NCBI RefSeq assembly: GCF_040182565.1
Contig: NC_089882.1
Location: forward strand, 3,795,183-3,859,182
DNA: 64,000 nt
Origin: Anser cygnoides
Lineage: Eukaryota; Chordata; Aves; Anseriformes; Anatidae
Direction: 5' to 3'
Position 1 is the stretch's first letter. Every line of letters begins with the position of its first letter. The notes under the pieces were generated by a model. It made no database searches and was not told the origin of the DNA. It saw nothing but the letters and a program-made list of their open reading frames with translations. Shown piece by piece: positions 1-12,262 of this stretch. A program made the position numbers and the translations under genes.

Positions 1-520
1 CATTCCCTACTCAGCCTGTATTTCAGCAAGACTCCCACTAAAATCAATAAGCATTTTGCAGGAGTTATGAGTAAAGAATGAGGAGAGCAGCGTAAAGTAA
101 GGTCTATTTCTAGTTAAAGAAAACCTTTCTCTTAGAAGTATATCATTTTAATTTTACCGTAATATTAAATTAGGATTCCTAGAGCAGCTATTAACAATAT
201 TACATATCATTTGTTTTACATATGCATTGTGCCATTTGTGTCTGCCAAGGACCTGGTGTGGTGTCAGAAGCAGTTGTGCACAGTGGAAACCAGATTCACA
301 AGCAGGGCCTCAGTGAGACCGAAATAAAAACACCTGCAATTTGCAGCTTTGTCATAAACAGCTCCTAATGAAGCCATTCTTATTTTACAGTTCCAAAGTA
401 CACGGTGAGAACACATGCTCTAGTAAGGGCAGGAATAATCTTCCCTACTCAGCATCTACAGGTCTATATACAGTCCCTTCCCATACCATAGTGCAGGGCA
501 GAGGAATAGCCTTTACATAA

Positions 521-523
521 ATC

Positions 524-554
<31 letters not shown>
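521..554. repeat. Compound (GT)n(AT)n microsatellite
   Basis: A short GT run leads into about 13 AT repeats. Confidence 0.95.
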
Positions 555-555
<1 letters not shown>

Positions 556-1183
556 ACAAGCGTTTTTGCCATAATATGGAAATTCCCAAGTGGCTACCTG
601 GAAGCCAGCAAGTAAAATAAGAAAGTTACTTGTCAGTAGCGTATTAGAATTTAACTTCATGAAAACGTTACAACTCTTCACTATGGAAATTGCTTTAAAT
701 GTATCTGTGTATTAGACATTGTGCATTAATCATTTTCTCTACTCAGGAACCACTTAAGACATTTTATTGATTACACTTTTGTAATTATAAAGTGTTATAA
801 ACTAGAACAGTGACATGCTTTTAGAGGAGTCTTTACTCACAGCAATGCATTGAGACAGGATTATAGAGCATCATGGTATAAGGCTTTAGCCCTTCAAATT
901 ATTATTTCATGCAGCGCACTGCTGAGGATTTTTTGATTTGTTCCTCTAAAATATGCTTTGACACAGCATCAGAGCAGAAGCTTCCCAGTGATCTGTGAAA
1001 ATCAGTCAGCATATTTTAAATAGAGGGGTCTAACAGTTTTGAAACTCATACACTGGGTCAAAATGAATTTACAGCTGTGCTTGCAAGTGCTACACTGCTA
1101 AAAAAGCGGAGTTTGCCTTTTGAATTCTAAATGAAATGCTGCTAATATGAAGACTATACAGAAAAAAAATAAGAACCGCTACA

Positions 1184-1223
1184 ATACTTAAATCTCCCTT
1201 TTCATACTTAAATCTCCCTTTTC
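1184..1223. repeat. Perfect 20-bp tandem duplication
   Basis: The unit ATACTTAAATCTCCCTTTTC occurs twice head to tail with no mismatch (1184-1203 and 1204-1223). Identity suggests a recent replication-slippage event. Confidence 0.95.
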
Positions 1224-1865
1224 AAAATGGTTTAGGTATTGGGGAGAGAAAGTTTCATCCAATTTCACAAACATTTCAATACCTATGGACATGTCCAAGC
1301 TGCAAAACAGAGCATGGCTTGGTGGTGCCAAAGAGAGCAGAAGGTGAGCTGGAATATCCTATCGCATGGATGTGCAGTGCCATCATCCGCAGGACCCTGG
1401 GGTCAGCTGGCGTCAGTCACCTCGCTGATGGAGCCATGAGCTGTGGCACTCCAAATGTCCTGAATGTCCATCAGAGCCTCCGACATAGCCTCCTACAAAT
1501 TAAAAAGGATTTTTTTCCCTGGACTGTTTGGAAAGAGTTTTGTGCATTCCTGAGACCATGATATTGCATCATTGCTATTCTTCAGTCTTCCAGCACACCA
1601 CTGAGCCTGGTCTTTGGTCAGGGAGGGAATAAGAGGGCAGGGTAACACGGACACCAGTGATGCTTCACGCACTAGGGGTGGAACAGGTACGTGGTGGACA
1701 CTCTCAGGGAGAGGCATGAGATGCGTCCATGTGGCCAAGCAAAGTTGTGAGGCAAAAGAACCACTGTCCTTGGAGCAGGAAATTGCCCTTTTAAAATTAC
1801 AAGTTTCTCAGAGGAAAGGGCATCATGTTCTATACTTGATCAAGTAAAACACCAAATATTTCCTT

Positions 1866-1893
1866 GAAAAAAAAAAAAAAATAATAATAATAT
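1866..1893. repeat. A-tract with (ATA)n
   Basis: About 15 A residues followed by four AAT/ATA units. Confidence 0.9.
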
Positions 1894-4191
1894 AATTTAA
1901 AATGAATGCTATTATGTAATCAGGGCTTAGAACTAACACATTTCTGTATGGTGCTGGGTTCCAACTCGAAGTACTCTTTTTCAGGCTCATTCTAACATGG
2001 CTCCAAAGAACATGGCGCAAAATGAAGCAAAGAAGGCAGGAAGAAAAATTCTAGAAGTGTGAATTTCTCCACCAAAGGGTCGTTAATTCATACGCTGAGC
2101 AATGATAATTTACAAACTATCATTACTGTGGCCTCATCATTATCAAGCTTGTAAATATGTGCAATTTCCTGTGAGCAAGCCCGCAGCATGGGCTGCATCT
2201 GGATCCTCTCCCCTCCCCAAACCAAAGTGGGAAAGTGGGATAAGTCTCCACAAACCTCGCAAAGCCCTGAAGGAGCTGGGGGGGAGGACAAGCGGGGACC
2301 TGAGTTACGTCCAACCGCATCCCTGCGGTCTCCTGCAGGCAGCATCTCGCTCTGGCAGCCTGGGCTGGGGCTGGCTCACGCTCACTGCCCTGCCACAACC
2401 CGATTCTCATGGGCAGGAGATCTTCTGTACACAGTTTGACTCAGAAAAATCAGCTAATGAGCCAAGCAAATCTCTGGAAACACTGGCTGACCTGCCCGCA
2501 AGATACCCAGGAATAGGATAAGCTTCTGGCTTCCAAACAAATTCAAGTCACAAAAGCATATTGCATAGATCTGTACCTCCATACAGCATGGACGTACGTA
2601 TGCCTCCTACTGCACCGCTTCCTCTGTGCAGGCAGCAACTTGCACTTCTTCACGGTTATTACTTTGCAATGAAATTACAGTTGATTAATAGCAATAAATA
2701 AATAAACAAGTTATAAGTATAGAAATGTCTCTCTTCCTTTGGCCACGGGCTATACGTCACAGAAACAATACATCTTCTTCCTTTTCCTTCAGCATTTTCT
2801 GCCAGAGTTTAACCGTTATGAGCACTCATGGATGATAAGGATGGAAATTTCTTGCAAACCTGTGTTCAGGGATGCTCAGACTTTCCCGTATGTATTATGT
2901 CTTTTGCTGCCTCCATCAGACCATAACAACTACACTTGGTCTTTTTCTTTTTCCTTTTTTTTTTTTTTATTTTATTTTGTGCATAACATAGGATTTGCTT
3001 TGCAACACTGGGCTTCAGCAGAACCTTTCAGGAAATCACTTGAAGACATGCTTAATTTTGGCACCTAAGTGAATGGTTTAACCTAAGCATAGGTTTAATA
3101 TTCCCTACTTGAGATCTCAAATAATGAGATCTCTGACAGTCTGAGAGAATTACAAGAACCAATTATCTGGCAGTGTCCTGAGAAGCAATGTGACTGGGAA
3201 CAGCACAAAAATGGCAGACACTTCATGTCTTTAATGGGAACACTTAAGAAATAAAGACCACTCACATCAGGCCTCTACAGATCTGGCTTGTTATTCTTTT
3301 TACTGTCACTGATTGTTACTAAAACCCTAGAGTTTCAGATGACAGCTTTCCCCAGCCTCAGGCTGGCTCAGGGTGCAGGACACCTCCTCCCACCAGCACC
3401 AGCCTCCACTACACCAGTGCCTTTGAGAGCATCCCATCTGCGCTGCGTTAAGTCTGTGCCACTTCTAGACAGCAACCTCCATTTGATCCTAGAGAGTATT
3501 TCCCTACAAAGGCCAAACCTCCTAACAGTGAGAAATTAAAGTAGGCACACAGTCAACCCGTGATGAGCATCATGTCATGAGAGGCCAGGCGCTCAGCTTT
3601 CATACCGTCATTTCCAGTGATGCCTTGCATTTGATCCTATATAATTACGCTGTGCTTTTCCCCAGCTGGAGCTAAGCAACTTTCCCATTTAGTATGCCCC
3701 CCCATAGACATATGGGTTGCAGGACCCAGCAAGACTAACACCACCTGGTAGGACCTCCACACCACCACCAGGGCTGTCAGAAAGAAGTGATGATGACTGC
3801 TTTTACTGTGGGAGGCTAATAGCCGCCTCCTGCAAGAGGCTGAAATGAGAGATCTATGAGAGCATTTGGCCCATCCTTCTGCCACGCTGTCCCCTCGGCC
3901 CTGCCTTCCAAGGCACAAGGACACGATTTAGCTCTTCTGACTCTAGTGCTGTGTTCAGTCAAGAGAGAGAAGCACAACGGGAGAGACTCGCTGCTTTCCT
4001 AATAGCCCTCACAGTGAGAGCAGTCTGAAGTCAATTTGCTCTTCCTTTCCATTACTTCTAATTATACCCTCTGCACTTGCATATTGCACATTTAACATTG
4101 CCCTGAACAAATACTGGAAGGAACAAAAACTTTCCTTCAGGGAAAAAATAATAAGGCAAGAAAGAAAAGGAAAACAAATCAAGCATGAATA

Positions 4192-4220
4192 TACACACAC
4201 ACACACATATATATATATAT
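4192..4220. repeat. Compound (CA)n(TA)n microsatellite
   Basis: About seven CA units followed by seven TA units. Confidence 0.95.
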
Positions 4221-6524
4221 GAGAACAGTTTTTTAATGATGTGAAATTGTGGACTTCGCCAAGGTCACATGTGGAAGGTAGCATTGGATTAAGGACACCC
4301 ATAAACACCTTTTCTAACTATAGGTCTCAAATGATAGCATTTAGATACACTGCATGAGCATTTGCATAACTAAGTGCTATATTGCCTTTGTCTCCATTTT
4401 CTTTTTTCCTTTGCCCTTTTGGACGCAGGAAATACTTTTCAAATCGTTAAGTGTAATAAATTCATCTAGATGTTTACCACAACCCTAAAGGGAGAAACTA
4501 CATATCCCTACAATAAATGGAAAAAATACCTTCCTTCACAATTTTCATTTATTCAATCTGAAATTTAAATCATAAAAATAATAAGCGTGAATGGCATTAA
4601 AACCCATATCACTTTCTCCATAAAATCCTTATTTCCTCTGTGACCACCTACTGTTTTACATTTTCCCCATACAGAAAAGACTAAAAGACATGCTATAAGG
4701 AATTTTGGTTTTTCAGCAGCACAACTGCAGAGAAAAGAGCTATTCAAAGAATTGTGTCCCTGAGACTAGTGCAATCCCTGAAGCACACCAGCTTTAAGTT
4801 GCACCTCATAGTGTCTGCCCCTATTTAAACGAGACATCTACCTTTGTCCTCCCAGAAATGTGGGATGCAAATTGTCCCCGGGCAGACAGTGTTCATATGG
4901 TAAAATACCAGCTTTTAGCATGACAAATCTGAGAGACAAATGGCCAGGAGATTAATAGCTCCCTTTTATTAAAATGCATTTTTAAATCCTCATGAAATGG
5001 CTTCCAGAGAGTAAAGGTTAACCTGGGTCTACAGCCATCGCAATCGGGAGAGTTCTGATCTATTACCTTCACACGATGAGATGAGATACGAGGAACATCA
5101 GAAAGAAAAACACAAATGAATTATTTTACAACTTTTCAAAGCCAACTTGAGACGAGATTAATGATCATCCAGAACAGTGTGTATGTGGGCACTAGCAACA
5201 TGTCTGCAATGTCCACTTCACAGTCCTTGGGTGCGTCAGGGAACGCAGAGCAATTTATTTTCAGCATTTTGCTTTTGCAGCGTTCTGCATTCCTCTATGT
5301 GATCTGAGAGCCATATAAAAGAAGAGCTCCTGACATTAATAGCTTTATGATGCAGCTTTTTGGTGGGGCAAGCATTTGAAGTCAACAAGCATAAATCACA
5401 GAAAGCAGAAATCCAAATTATCCCAGCACAAACTGTGGCTACATCCTTTGCATACCTCAAGTCTCCAAAGGATTACATGTGTAAAGGCTCTTTGTAAGCA
5501 GTAGGCATTGCAGATATGTAAAAAAAATACCTGCAAAAAAACAAACATGAGGGTCCTCCACAGCCATTATAATTTTGGTAATGAACGTCAATTACCACAA
5601 GAGAAGTGATGAAACCAGACATCAGGAACTGTAGTCCTCTGCTGATTATGGTATTTATTGACTACAATGCATATGATTGCTAGCAAACAAAACAAGAATT
5701 TGGTGTGTAAAGCAAGGGGAATTGTATTTTTAACATAAGTTTCTCATTTCACACAAACTCCTTTCTCTTTTACAGAAGTATTCCCAAAAATATGTGCCAC
5801 TACTAAAAGCAGAAATGTCAGTATGTAAGTGAATTAATTTTGAATATGGATGAAATCAGAGACTCTGCACTGCAGATTTCAGAACAAAACTCAATTCTGA
5901 GGTGTATAATAACCTTAACAGCACTACTATAATAGATAAAACACTTGCTGCAGATGAATTGTAGGCCATTAAAATATCCCACTTTACAAGCTACAGTTGT
6001 ACCTGTACTCCCTCTGTTCAACCCTAGCACCCTTCCTTTTTGCTGCTGTTGCAGTAAAGTACTTGATTTATTTTAAATATGTGTATCCTACCTTGCTGCA
6101 GGCCAATGCTCTTCAGGATTTCCTTTTTCCTTGTGGTTCAATGACTAGATTTCAGGAATTATAATCTCAAAATTCTCATCCTCTGAATGACGTCCAGTAG
6201 CTCAGGAAAGCCCTGCTGCGCTAGTCCTCGCATACCAGCAACCCCATCACAGCACTTTTTGCCGGCTCCTTTCATTGCTTGCAGCTGTTTTTATCAGTAC
6301 TTACCAGCGATGAGAACCTGGACAAATACTTGAGGAACATCTTACACTAACCAGTGATCTGCAGTTTGCAAATTGCCCACAGAGGTGGCTAACGGAGCTG
6401 GCAAAGCAGAGCTCATAAGGCGGAAAAGTCTTTCCAGCTTGCAATGCTCAGCATTAGAAAGAATGAAACGGGCAGATTGTGTGCCAAATCATAGTTCCTT
6501 TAATCATCCAAAAGAAAGTTGGTC

Positions 6525-6586
6525 GAGGAGTTGGACTTGATGCTCCTTTTGGTCTCTTCCAACTCAGGATATTCTGTGATTCTACA
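6525..6586 (+). repeat. CR1 LINE 3'-end fragment
   Basis: The sequence GAGTTGGACTTGATGCTCC, then CTCTTCCAACTCAGGATATT and CTGTGATTCTAC match the conserved avian CR1 3' terminus. Only about 60 bp remain, so this is a severely 5'-truncated copy. Base differences from the usual block suggest an old insertion. Confidence 0.85.
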
Positions 6587-9274
6587 ATTTACTCTCTGAT
6601 AGACCCCTTGGCTGCTTTGAGAAAAATACAGCTCACCTTGTTCAGAATTTTTTCCTCCATTATGCTTTTCTCTGTAATTCCAAATCAGAATAAGTATATA
6701 CATATATAAAACAAGTAGAAAGTCACCTCCCTTACCTCATATAAAGCTGTGCTTCTTCTCTGGCACTTCTTCGCTTTTCCTAAGCTGAGTTGGCTCATCT
6801 GTTAACTCCTCTCACTCTAGCCACAGCCGTTAGTATTTCCAGAGAGATTCAGCAGCCTGAAGAAGGGTCTGCCTGCCTCCATACAACTCAGTTCTCCCAG
6901 ACTTCCAGAAATATGGCACCTTCACAGCTATCACAGGACTGAAGAGCACTGAACCCTCAGTGACTTTAGAGATCTCACGTATGCTAAATTAGGAATAGGT
7001 TTCTGTACAACAATTTTCATCCTACAATAGATCACGAGCTAGACAGTGCAGACCTCAACAGAAAACACAGCAACAAACACCATTAGGGGAAGAGCACAAT
7101 GAAATGGCTGCTGTGTGGGTTAGTACCACCTGTGGCTAGCCTGATGATCAAACTCAGACTGCATTTCACCAAATAGCATCTCTCCCACATGAAAAGCATG
7201 AAGGTCTGATAACTGTAGGAGGAACACCACCTTTGGTGTTCTGCTCTAGCTGCAGATACTTCTATTCCTCCAAATGTTGTGCATCTACTTCATATGAAAC
7301 TTTCTATGCTCAAAATTCTCTTCTGCATACTGTCTCCCTGGGCTGTGTCAAAGAGTCATAGAGCCATTGTACAGCTCTGAAACACCCATCTCTTTGCTTT
7401 ACTCACATAGAACATTTTTTAATCTTAAATAATTTAGCAGTTAGAGCATCAGATATTGTTTTCCAGGACAAAAAAGGAAGAGAAAAATGGAAGGGGAGAA
7501 TTCCTAGTCTTGGTTGTTGCATGCCAAATTTCTACTTGGAATAAATTTTCACAATGGATCATGCTGCAAATGCTGACAGACTCTTAATTGGTGTTCTGCA
7601 GAGCCCCATACACAGCCACACCGCAATAATTTGGAAATGTCTTGTTTAAAATACATTTAGGCTATTCAACGCAGATATTGATATTCACTTGTAGCATGAG
7701 CGTGCCAACGACGCCTTGAAGGCATCTCTCAGCCACAGAATCTTTTTCAGCAGCAGGTGGGATGAAATGGTGACAAATGGGATGGAAGGCAGCACATATG
7801 AATAAACTATATAATATCCTATTTGTTTCCTCAACTTGGCTGCTTGCTTTGTTATTTTTCATAAGCTGGCAGTATGAAAGCAGCCAAAGCACAAACCCAT
7901 TCCCACGCCTCGGTCCTACAGAAGATTGGAAGCAATTTCTGCTCAATATTCTATCCCCAGGAAAGCACTACGTGTCTGTGGGGAGACCATAAGAAGGCAG
8001 CACTGCCTTAAGCAGTAAGCACTGATGAATGAAATTCTAGCCTTATTTCAGCCTAGATTTGCAAGGAGAGTTTATTAATGGTAATACAATTGCTGTTTTG
8101 GAGAGAAAAAGCCCGCAAGCTGAGGGCTCCCTCAAAGCAATCTACGGCTTCTCCCCAGCGGGTGCGGTGTGTCTGTTTGTACAGAAAATACAAACAGCTT
8201 CCTGCTGTACCCAGACCTGCGCCTCTCTTACGGGGATCGGAATGACTCCGGTAAGGATTTCTTCAAACCACATCATGTGCAAACTTTATCACATCTGGTG
8301 AAGGTCCAAGAACTCTTTCTAAAACAGAAAGTAGCAGCAAAGTTAAAAAAAAAAAAACTGCAATTTACCAAAATAACAGTTACTATGTTACACAAATCTT
8401 GTTAGCGACAGATGAAAAAAGGACTTAAAACATCAGACAGTATGTAATTAGGAGAGTAAGACTTGATCCTGCACTGCTCAGCCTTGGCAGGAGCTGTGCC
8501 AGTTCTGTGCTTGGCCTCGCTCTTGGCCAGGCACCGCAGCGGTTCTTGTTCATCATTTATCATTATGCTGTCTTATCTCATGTTGCCTTAACTCTGAAAC
8601 GAGACAATAAATATTTACCTCCCTCCTACAGAAGAGGGAAGGTTTAATTAGTTAATGCCTGCTCACTACCGCCGGGACTGCTAAGCACCGTCGGTGCCCC
8701 GGACTGCAGAAGCAGCGCGGCTCTAAAAGCAGAGCCCGGCTGGGCAGTCAGCTTGGTTCAGCTGCTGCCTGTCTGAGCCGTGCCTGTTGACCATGTGAAA
8801 GGGAATCAGCATCGAATCACTCTTGGAGAACACAAGTTTCCAGGTGCGCCTATGCCCGGCCCCACAGCCAGTTCCCTCTTGACCCTTTAGGCAGAAATGC
8901 TGCTCTCTGCCCCGGCAGTCCGGGGCCACAGGGACTCTGACATCCAAACCAGAGTGAGATCTGGACTTTGCTGGTCCTACTGGGATTTGCAGCCCTCCTG
9001 GACACCCTCCTGCAGCCAGGGTGCCCGTGGGGCTGTTGGTTATCCCCTCGGCTCCAATGGGATGCCGATGCCTTGGCTCACCTACCGTAGGAGACGAGAT
9101 GCTGCTTCTCGGCGCGTGCTGTCCGCACCAGGCTGCGGGAGGGACCAGGCTGCTGTCCTGCTGCTTGCTCAGGGACTCCTGAAGCAGCCATACAAGAAAT
9201 CAACGTTTGAAGCGTAATTCACAAATAAAGACGTAATTGGATTGTTTTCTTGATTGCAGCTTCTGGAGGAGGAA

Positions 9275-9307
9275 GGAAAAAAAAAAAAAAAGGAAAAAAG
9301 AAAAAAT
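9275..9307. repeat. A-rich purine tract
   Basis: GGAAGG followed by an uninterrupted run of about 15 A residues, then AAGGAAAAAAGAAAAAA. Confidence 0.9.
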
Positions 9308-9659
9308 TCATACCTGGTCATTAGCCATAGGCAAAAAGCTTCCTTGAGGCTTATTTAATGACAGCAGAAATTTTTCAGTGACGCTTATATTACAATCGAG
9401 GTTTTTATCTTATGCAAGCAAAGTGACGAAAGGGCTGGAGCCGAGGTGCTATGGCAGTCTTTGCAGATATACTTAGGCCAGAATTCGTCTAAATTCTACC
9501 TTTTAGCTAAATTTTTCTTTCCCATTTTTTCTCCAATCAGTATTGGAGACAATTGGTACATCTTGGTACTTCATATCACTGCCATCCAAACACAGAGAGT
9601 GATTTCTCATAAAGGCTATCAATGAAGGGAAGCCCTGTGGGTTTGTTCGGTATGAGTTA

Positions 9660-9765
9660 ATGAAGAGCATGTGCTTCAGCTCCTGGAGGAAATGTTTCTA
9701 TGCTGAAGTATCTTGGGGAGTTGGCGGTGTTGGGGACCACATTGAGCATCCTGACCATTTCTGTA
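9660..9765 (-). other. Coding-like block with splice-like signals on both strands
   Basis: Minus strand: two good acceptors (GCTTAATTTTCTTTTCAG near 9788, CAGTATACTTACAG near 9765) precede a frame with MVRMLNVVPNTANSPRYF and FPPGAEAHALH, then a stop. Plus strand: the same DNA reads MLKYLGELAVLGTTL up to TTTCT|GTAAGT. It could be a terminal exon of the minus-strand gene, but neither acceptor gives phase 0 for that frame. It could also be a conserved non-coding element. Confidence 0.22.
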
Positions 9766-11724
9766 AGTATACTGAATAAAATTAAGCTGAAAAGAAAATT
9801 AAGCATTTTTACGAATTTCTGAAAAGGAGATTATAAATAATGCTCTTTGAATTCCAAGATGAAAAGTGACTGAACACAAGCAGCAGCATTCTCCTGTCAA
9901 GCTGATCCTTTCGTGAGGAGGAAGGGAAGCAGGGAGCATTCATCCTCTCTGCAATGGATGCATTTAACTCCTCATCTTTTAGGAAAACATGGATATATTT
10001 TCATCCTCTAGAAAAGTATTAAAGTGAAAATAACCTTGATTCCCTCAACAGTCCTCATCAAAAAAGCATGCAGCTGACAAGAAATTCTCACAGGTGCTGC
10101 GCTCCGCTGGGTATCCGCAGGCTCCAGCCCTCCCGGTACCATTTAGTGTTGAAGTGCATTGCTATCACTTTCACTTCCAGAGTAATTAAGTTGGAATTTA
10201 TGATTCAAATATCTAAAAAAGCTATTTCACAGATGATTTGTAACCATGTTTAAGCATAAACATTCATAACATTCACAGATCCTTTGTATTTAGCATACCA
10301 CAGTATAGCAGACAAAATCTAGATTAATGCATTGATGTACGTTTAATTCACCCATTACTGAGGCACTCGTTTTCTAGACTTAAGGGTTAAAATACCCACA
10401 ACCACTACACACGCTGAAAAAAAAAAAAAACATACTTGCAGACAGAATATTAACTCTGCCGAAGAGCTGACATCACTTATATTGTCTTTTGCCATTATAG
10501 CTTTTAAGTATCACTATAAGCATTTTATTACACTACTGTATGTATATATAAAGTTCAATATAACCTATGCTTTTTGGGAGTAAAATTATATTTCAGTTTA
10601 GTTGCTACATACAGTGTTCTTCCTTGCTGCTGTGATAGTACTACTTACTCAAAGGAAATTTGCCTATGATGCAAGAAGGGACAGATTACTCCTTAAAGAC
10701 AGCATGCTTTTATGAAGAATTCAGCTAACACGTTGCCAATATATTTATGGTCAACTTCAAAGAAACATTTTGTACTTTGCATGACAATGCAATTCTTTGC
10801 AGTAACAGCCATGGATCTAAGTGACAAATAAAACTTAGACCTATTGTGAATAGAAGTGAAAATCTATTTCAAATAGAAGATAAATTGCCTCAAACCTTGG
10901 TAATTATCTCTCTGGGATTAATAATCAACTTTAATTTAATAATTGGCTAAATATTTCCACTTTGAAATTTTCAGTAATAAACTGCAGTCTCTTAAAAACA
11001 TTATTCCCAAGCACTTTACAGAATCATATTTTTTAATGAAAGCAAAGTTAGGTAAGCTGTCACTGGAAAAATAAAGCACACATAATCCTTAGAAGGCTTT
11101 TACAACACAAGATAATCTTTGACAAGAGTGGTGTCACAAATAGGCTTTTAATGCACACGATCCATCATAAGGGTAGATCTGAGGAGCCCAAAGCATCAGT
11201 CAGCTGAGCACCAGCTACACCATGCTCAGCCTTATCAACCCGCCCTGTGTCACAGAAGAGAGCTTCAGACATACACATCCAGTAATAACAAACGTGGCTA
11301 ATGTTAAGGATTATATCTGAGAATCACAGGAACAACATTTGGAAAGGAAAAATTGAAATCTTGCTACAATTCACACTCTCATTGCCAAGCCTACTTTTTT
11401 TTTTTTTGAGGCAAGTCCAGAAGACTCTGCTCTTGACACAGACTTAAAATATTGGATTTGGGCATGAAAGAAAAAATTGAAGTGCCTGAAGTCAGGCTTC
11501 AAACATTGAGACAGATTAACTTCTAGAAACACAGAGTTAGCAAGGAAAAGTGCAGCTCCTCGCCCCCAAGAACCAGAGGGCTTTTGTTGTAGGTGCCTAC
11601 AAGGGAGCAGCTTGGTACCTAACTTGCATGAATTTAAACCACAGACCCCAAGCTCGCACCATGCCACGATCTCTCTCCTCTATAGGTCCCCAAACCACAC
11701 TCCCACTAATGCAATTACACAGTT

Positions 11725-11832
11725 AGAATCATAGAATCATAGAATATCCTGAGTTGGAAGGGACCCTTAAGGATCATCAAGTCCAACTCTTGATCATCAA
11801 GTCCAACTCAGTTGGTATTCCATGAGATCCCA
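11725..11832 (-). repeat. CR1 LINE 3'-end fragment with internal tandem duplication
   Basis: Read on the minus strand this is a CR1 3' end: the terminal ATTCTATG-type unit is present twice (GAATCATAGAATCATAGAAT on plus), next to GAGTTGGAAGGGACC. The GATCATCAAGTCCAACTC block occurs twice in tandem (11772-11789 and 11792-11809). The copy is heavily 5'-truncated. It lies just downstream of the 12.2 kb exon in the same orientation as the gene. Confidence 0.9.
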
Positions 11833-11856
11833 CCCAATATTTCCTCTTGGTGAACA

Positions 11857-11919
11857 TTACGGAAAACTTTTATTATTCATATGTAAATATGTTCGTAAAC
11901 CACAGGGCTGCAGGCTATG
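11857..11919 (-). CDS. Candidate terminal exon of the same gene
   Basis: About 250 bp after the 12.2 kb donor there is a strong acceptor (TTTTTTATCCTTCAG). In the required zero phase the frame reads HSLQPCGLRTYLHMNNKSFP and then hits TAA. An AATAAA hexamer overlaps the last codons, which is an odd position for a polyadenylation signal. Past the stop the transcript would run into a CR1 fragment. The alternative is that the 12.2 kb exon splices further down, for example to the coding-like block at 9.7 kb. Confidence 0.25.
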   Translation of the reverse strand, partial: HSLQPCGLRTYLHMNNKSFP

Positions 11920-12171
11920 CTGAAGGATAAAAAATAATCAGGTATTCATGTCAGGACAATGATGAAGCGTGTGCCTGGATATTTTAAATAAAATTGTGGC
12001 TGAATTACTTAAGGTCATCAATATATACTTCAGCCTTTTAACTGTCTTATAAACAGACTTAAAGATGCACAACATCATATGTAGACTGAAATCTGATAAA
12101 ACATTTAAAGATCCTAAGCTGAAGCAAAGACTTGAAAAGAGACAGCAGGGGCAAAGATCTGCAGCACTTAC

Positions 12172-12262
12172 GGGCTGACCTATGGCAGAGAGTGAAGTTT
12201 TCCCAGATTTTCTAGATCTGCTTGAAGATTTTGATTCTTTTGACATCTGTGGAGACTGCCAT
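12172..12262 (-). CDS. Coding exon (core exon 8) with Ser/Lys/Arg-rich segment
   Basis: The donor CCC|GTAAGT lies at the lower end. The acceptor AAAGTCCTTTAG is weak but is the only one that completes the split Arg codon from the 15.0 kb exon without a stop. The exon is 91 bp, phase 2 in and phase 0 out, and reads WQSPQMSKESKSSSRSRKSG, then KTSLSAIGQP. The basic, serine-rich composition contrasts with the strand-rich exons before it and suggests a flexible tail or linker. If the donor is not used, the frame would read on to a stop near 11.94 kb. The upstream AG at TTTTCTAG (12301) has a better tract but leads into a stop in the required frame. Confidence 0.6.

Larger units (their letters stand above)
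1..9600. other. Non-coding stretch downstream of the gene core
   Basis: Apart from the microsatellites, the 20-bp duplication and the CR1 scrap at 6.5 kb I see nothing supportable. Open frames here (for example near 2.1-2.5 kb, 7.7-7.9 kb and 8.9-9.2 kb) lack matching splice sites and look random. A donor-like CTG|GTAAGT on the minus strand at 6303 has a possible 5' partner but no phase link. Confidence 0.6.
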
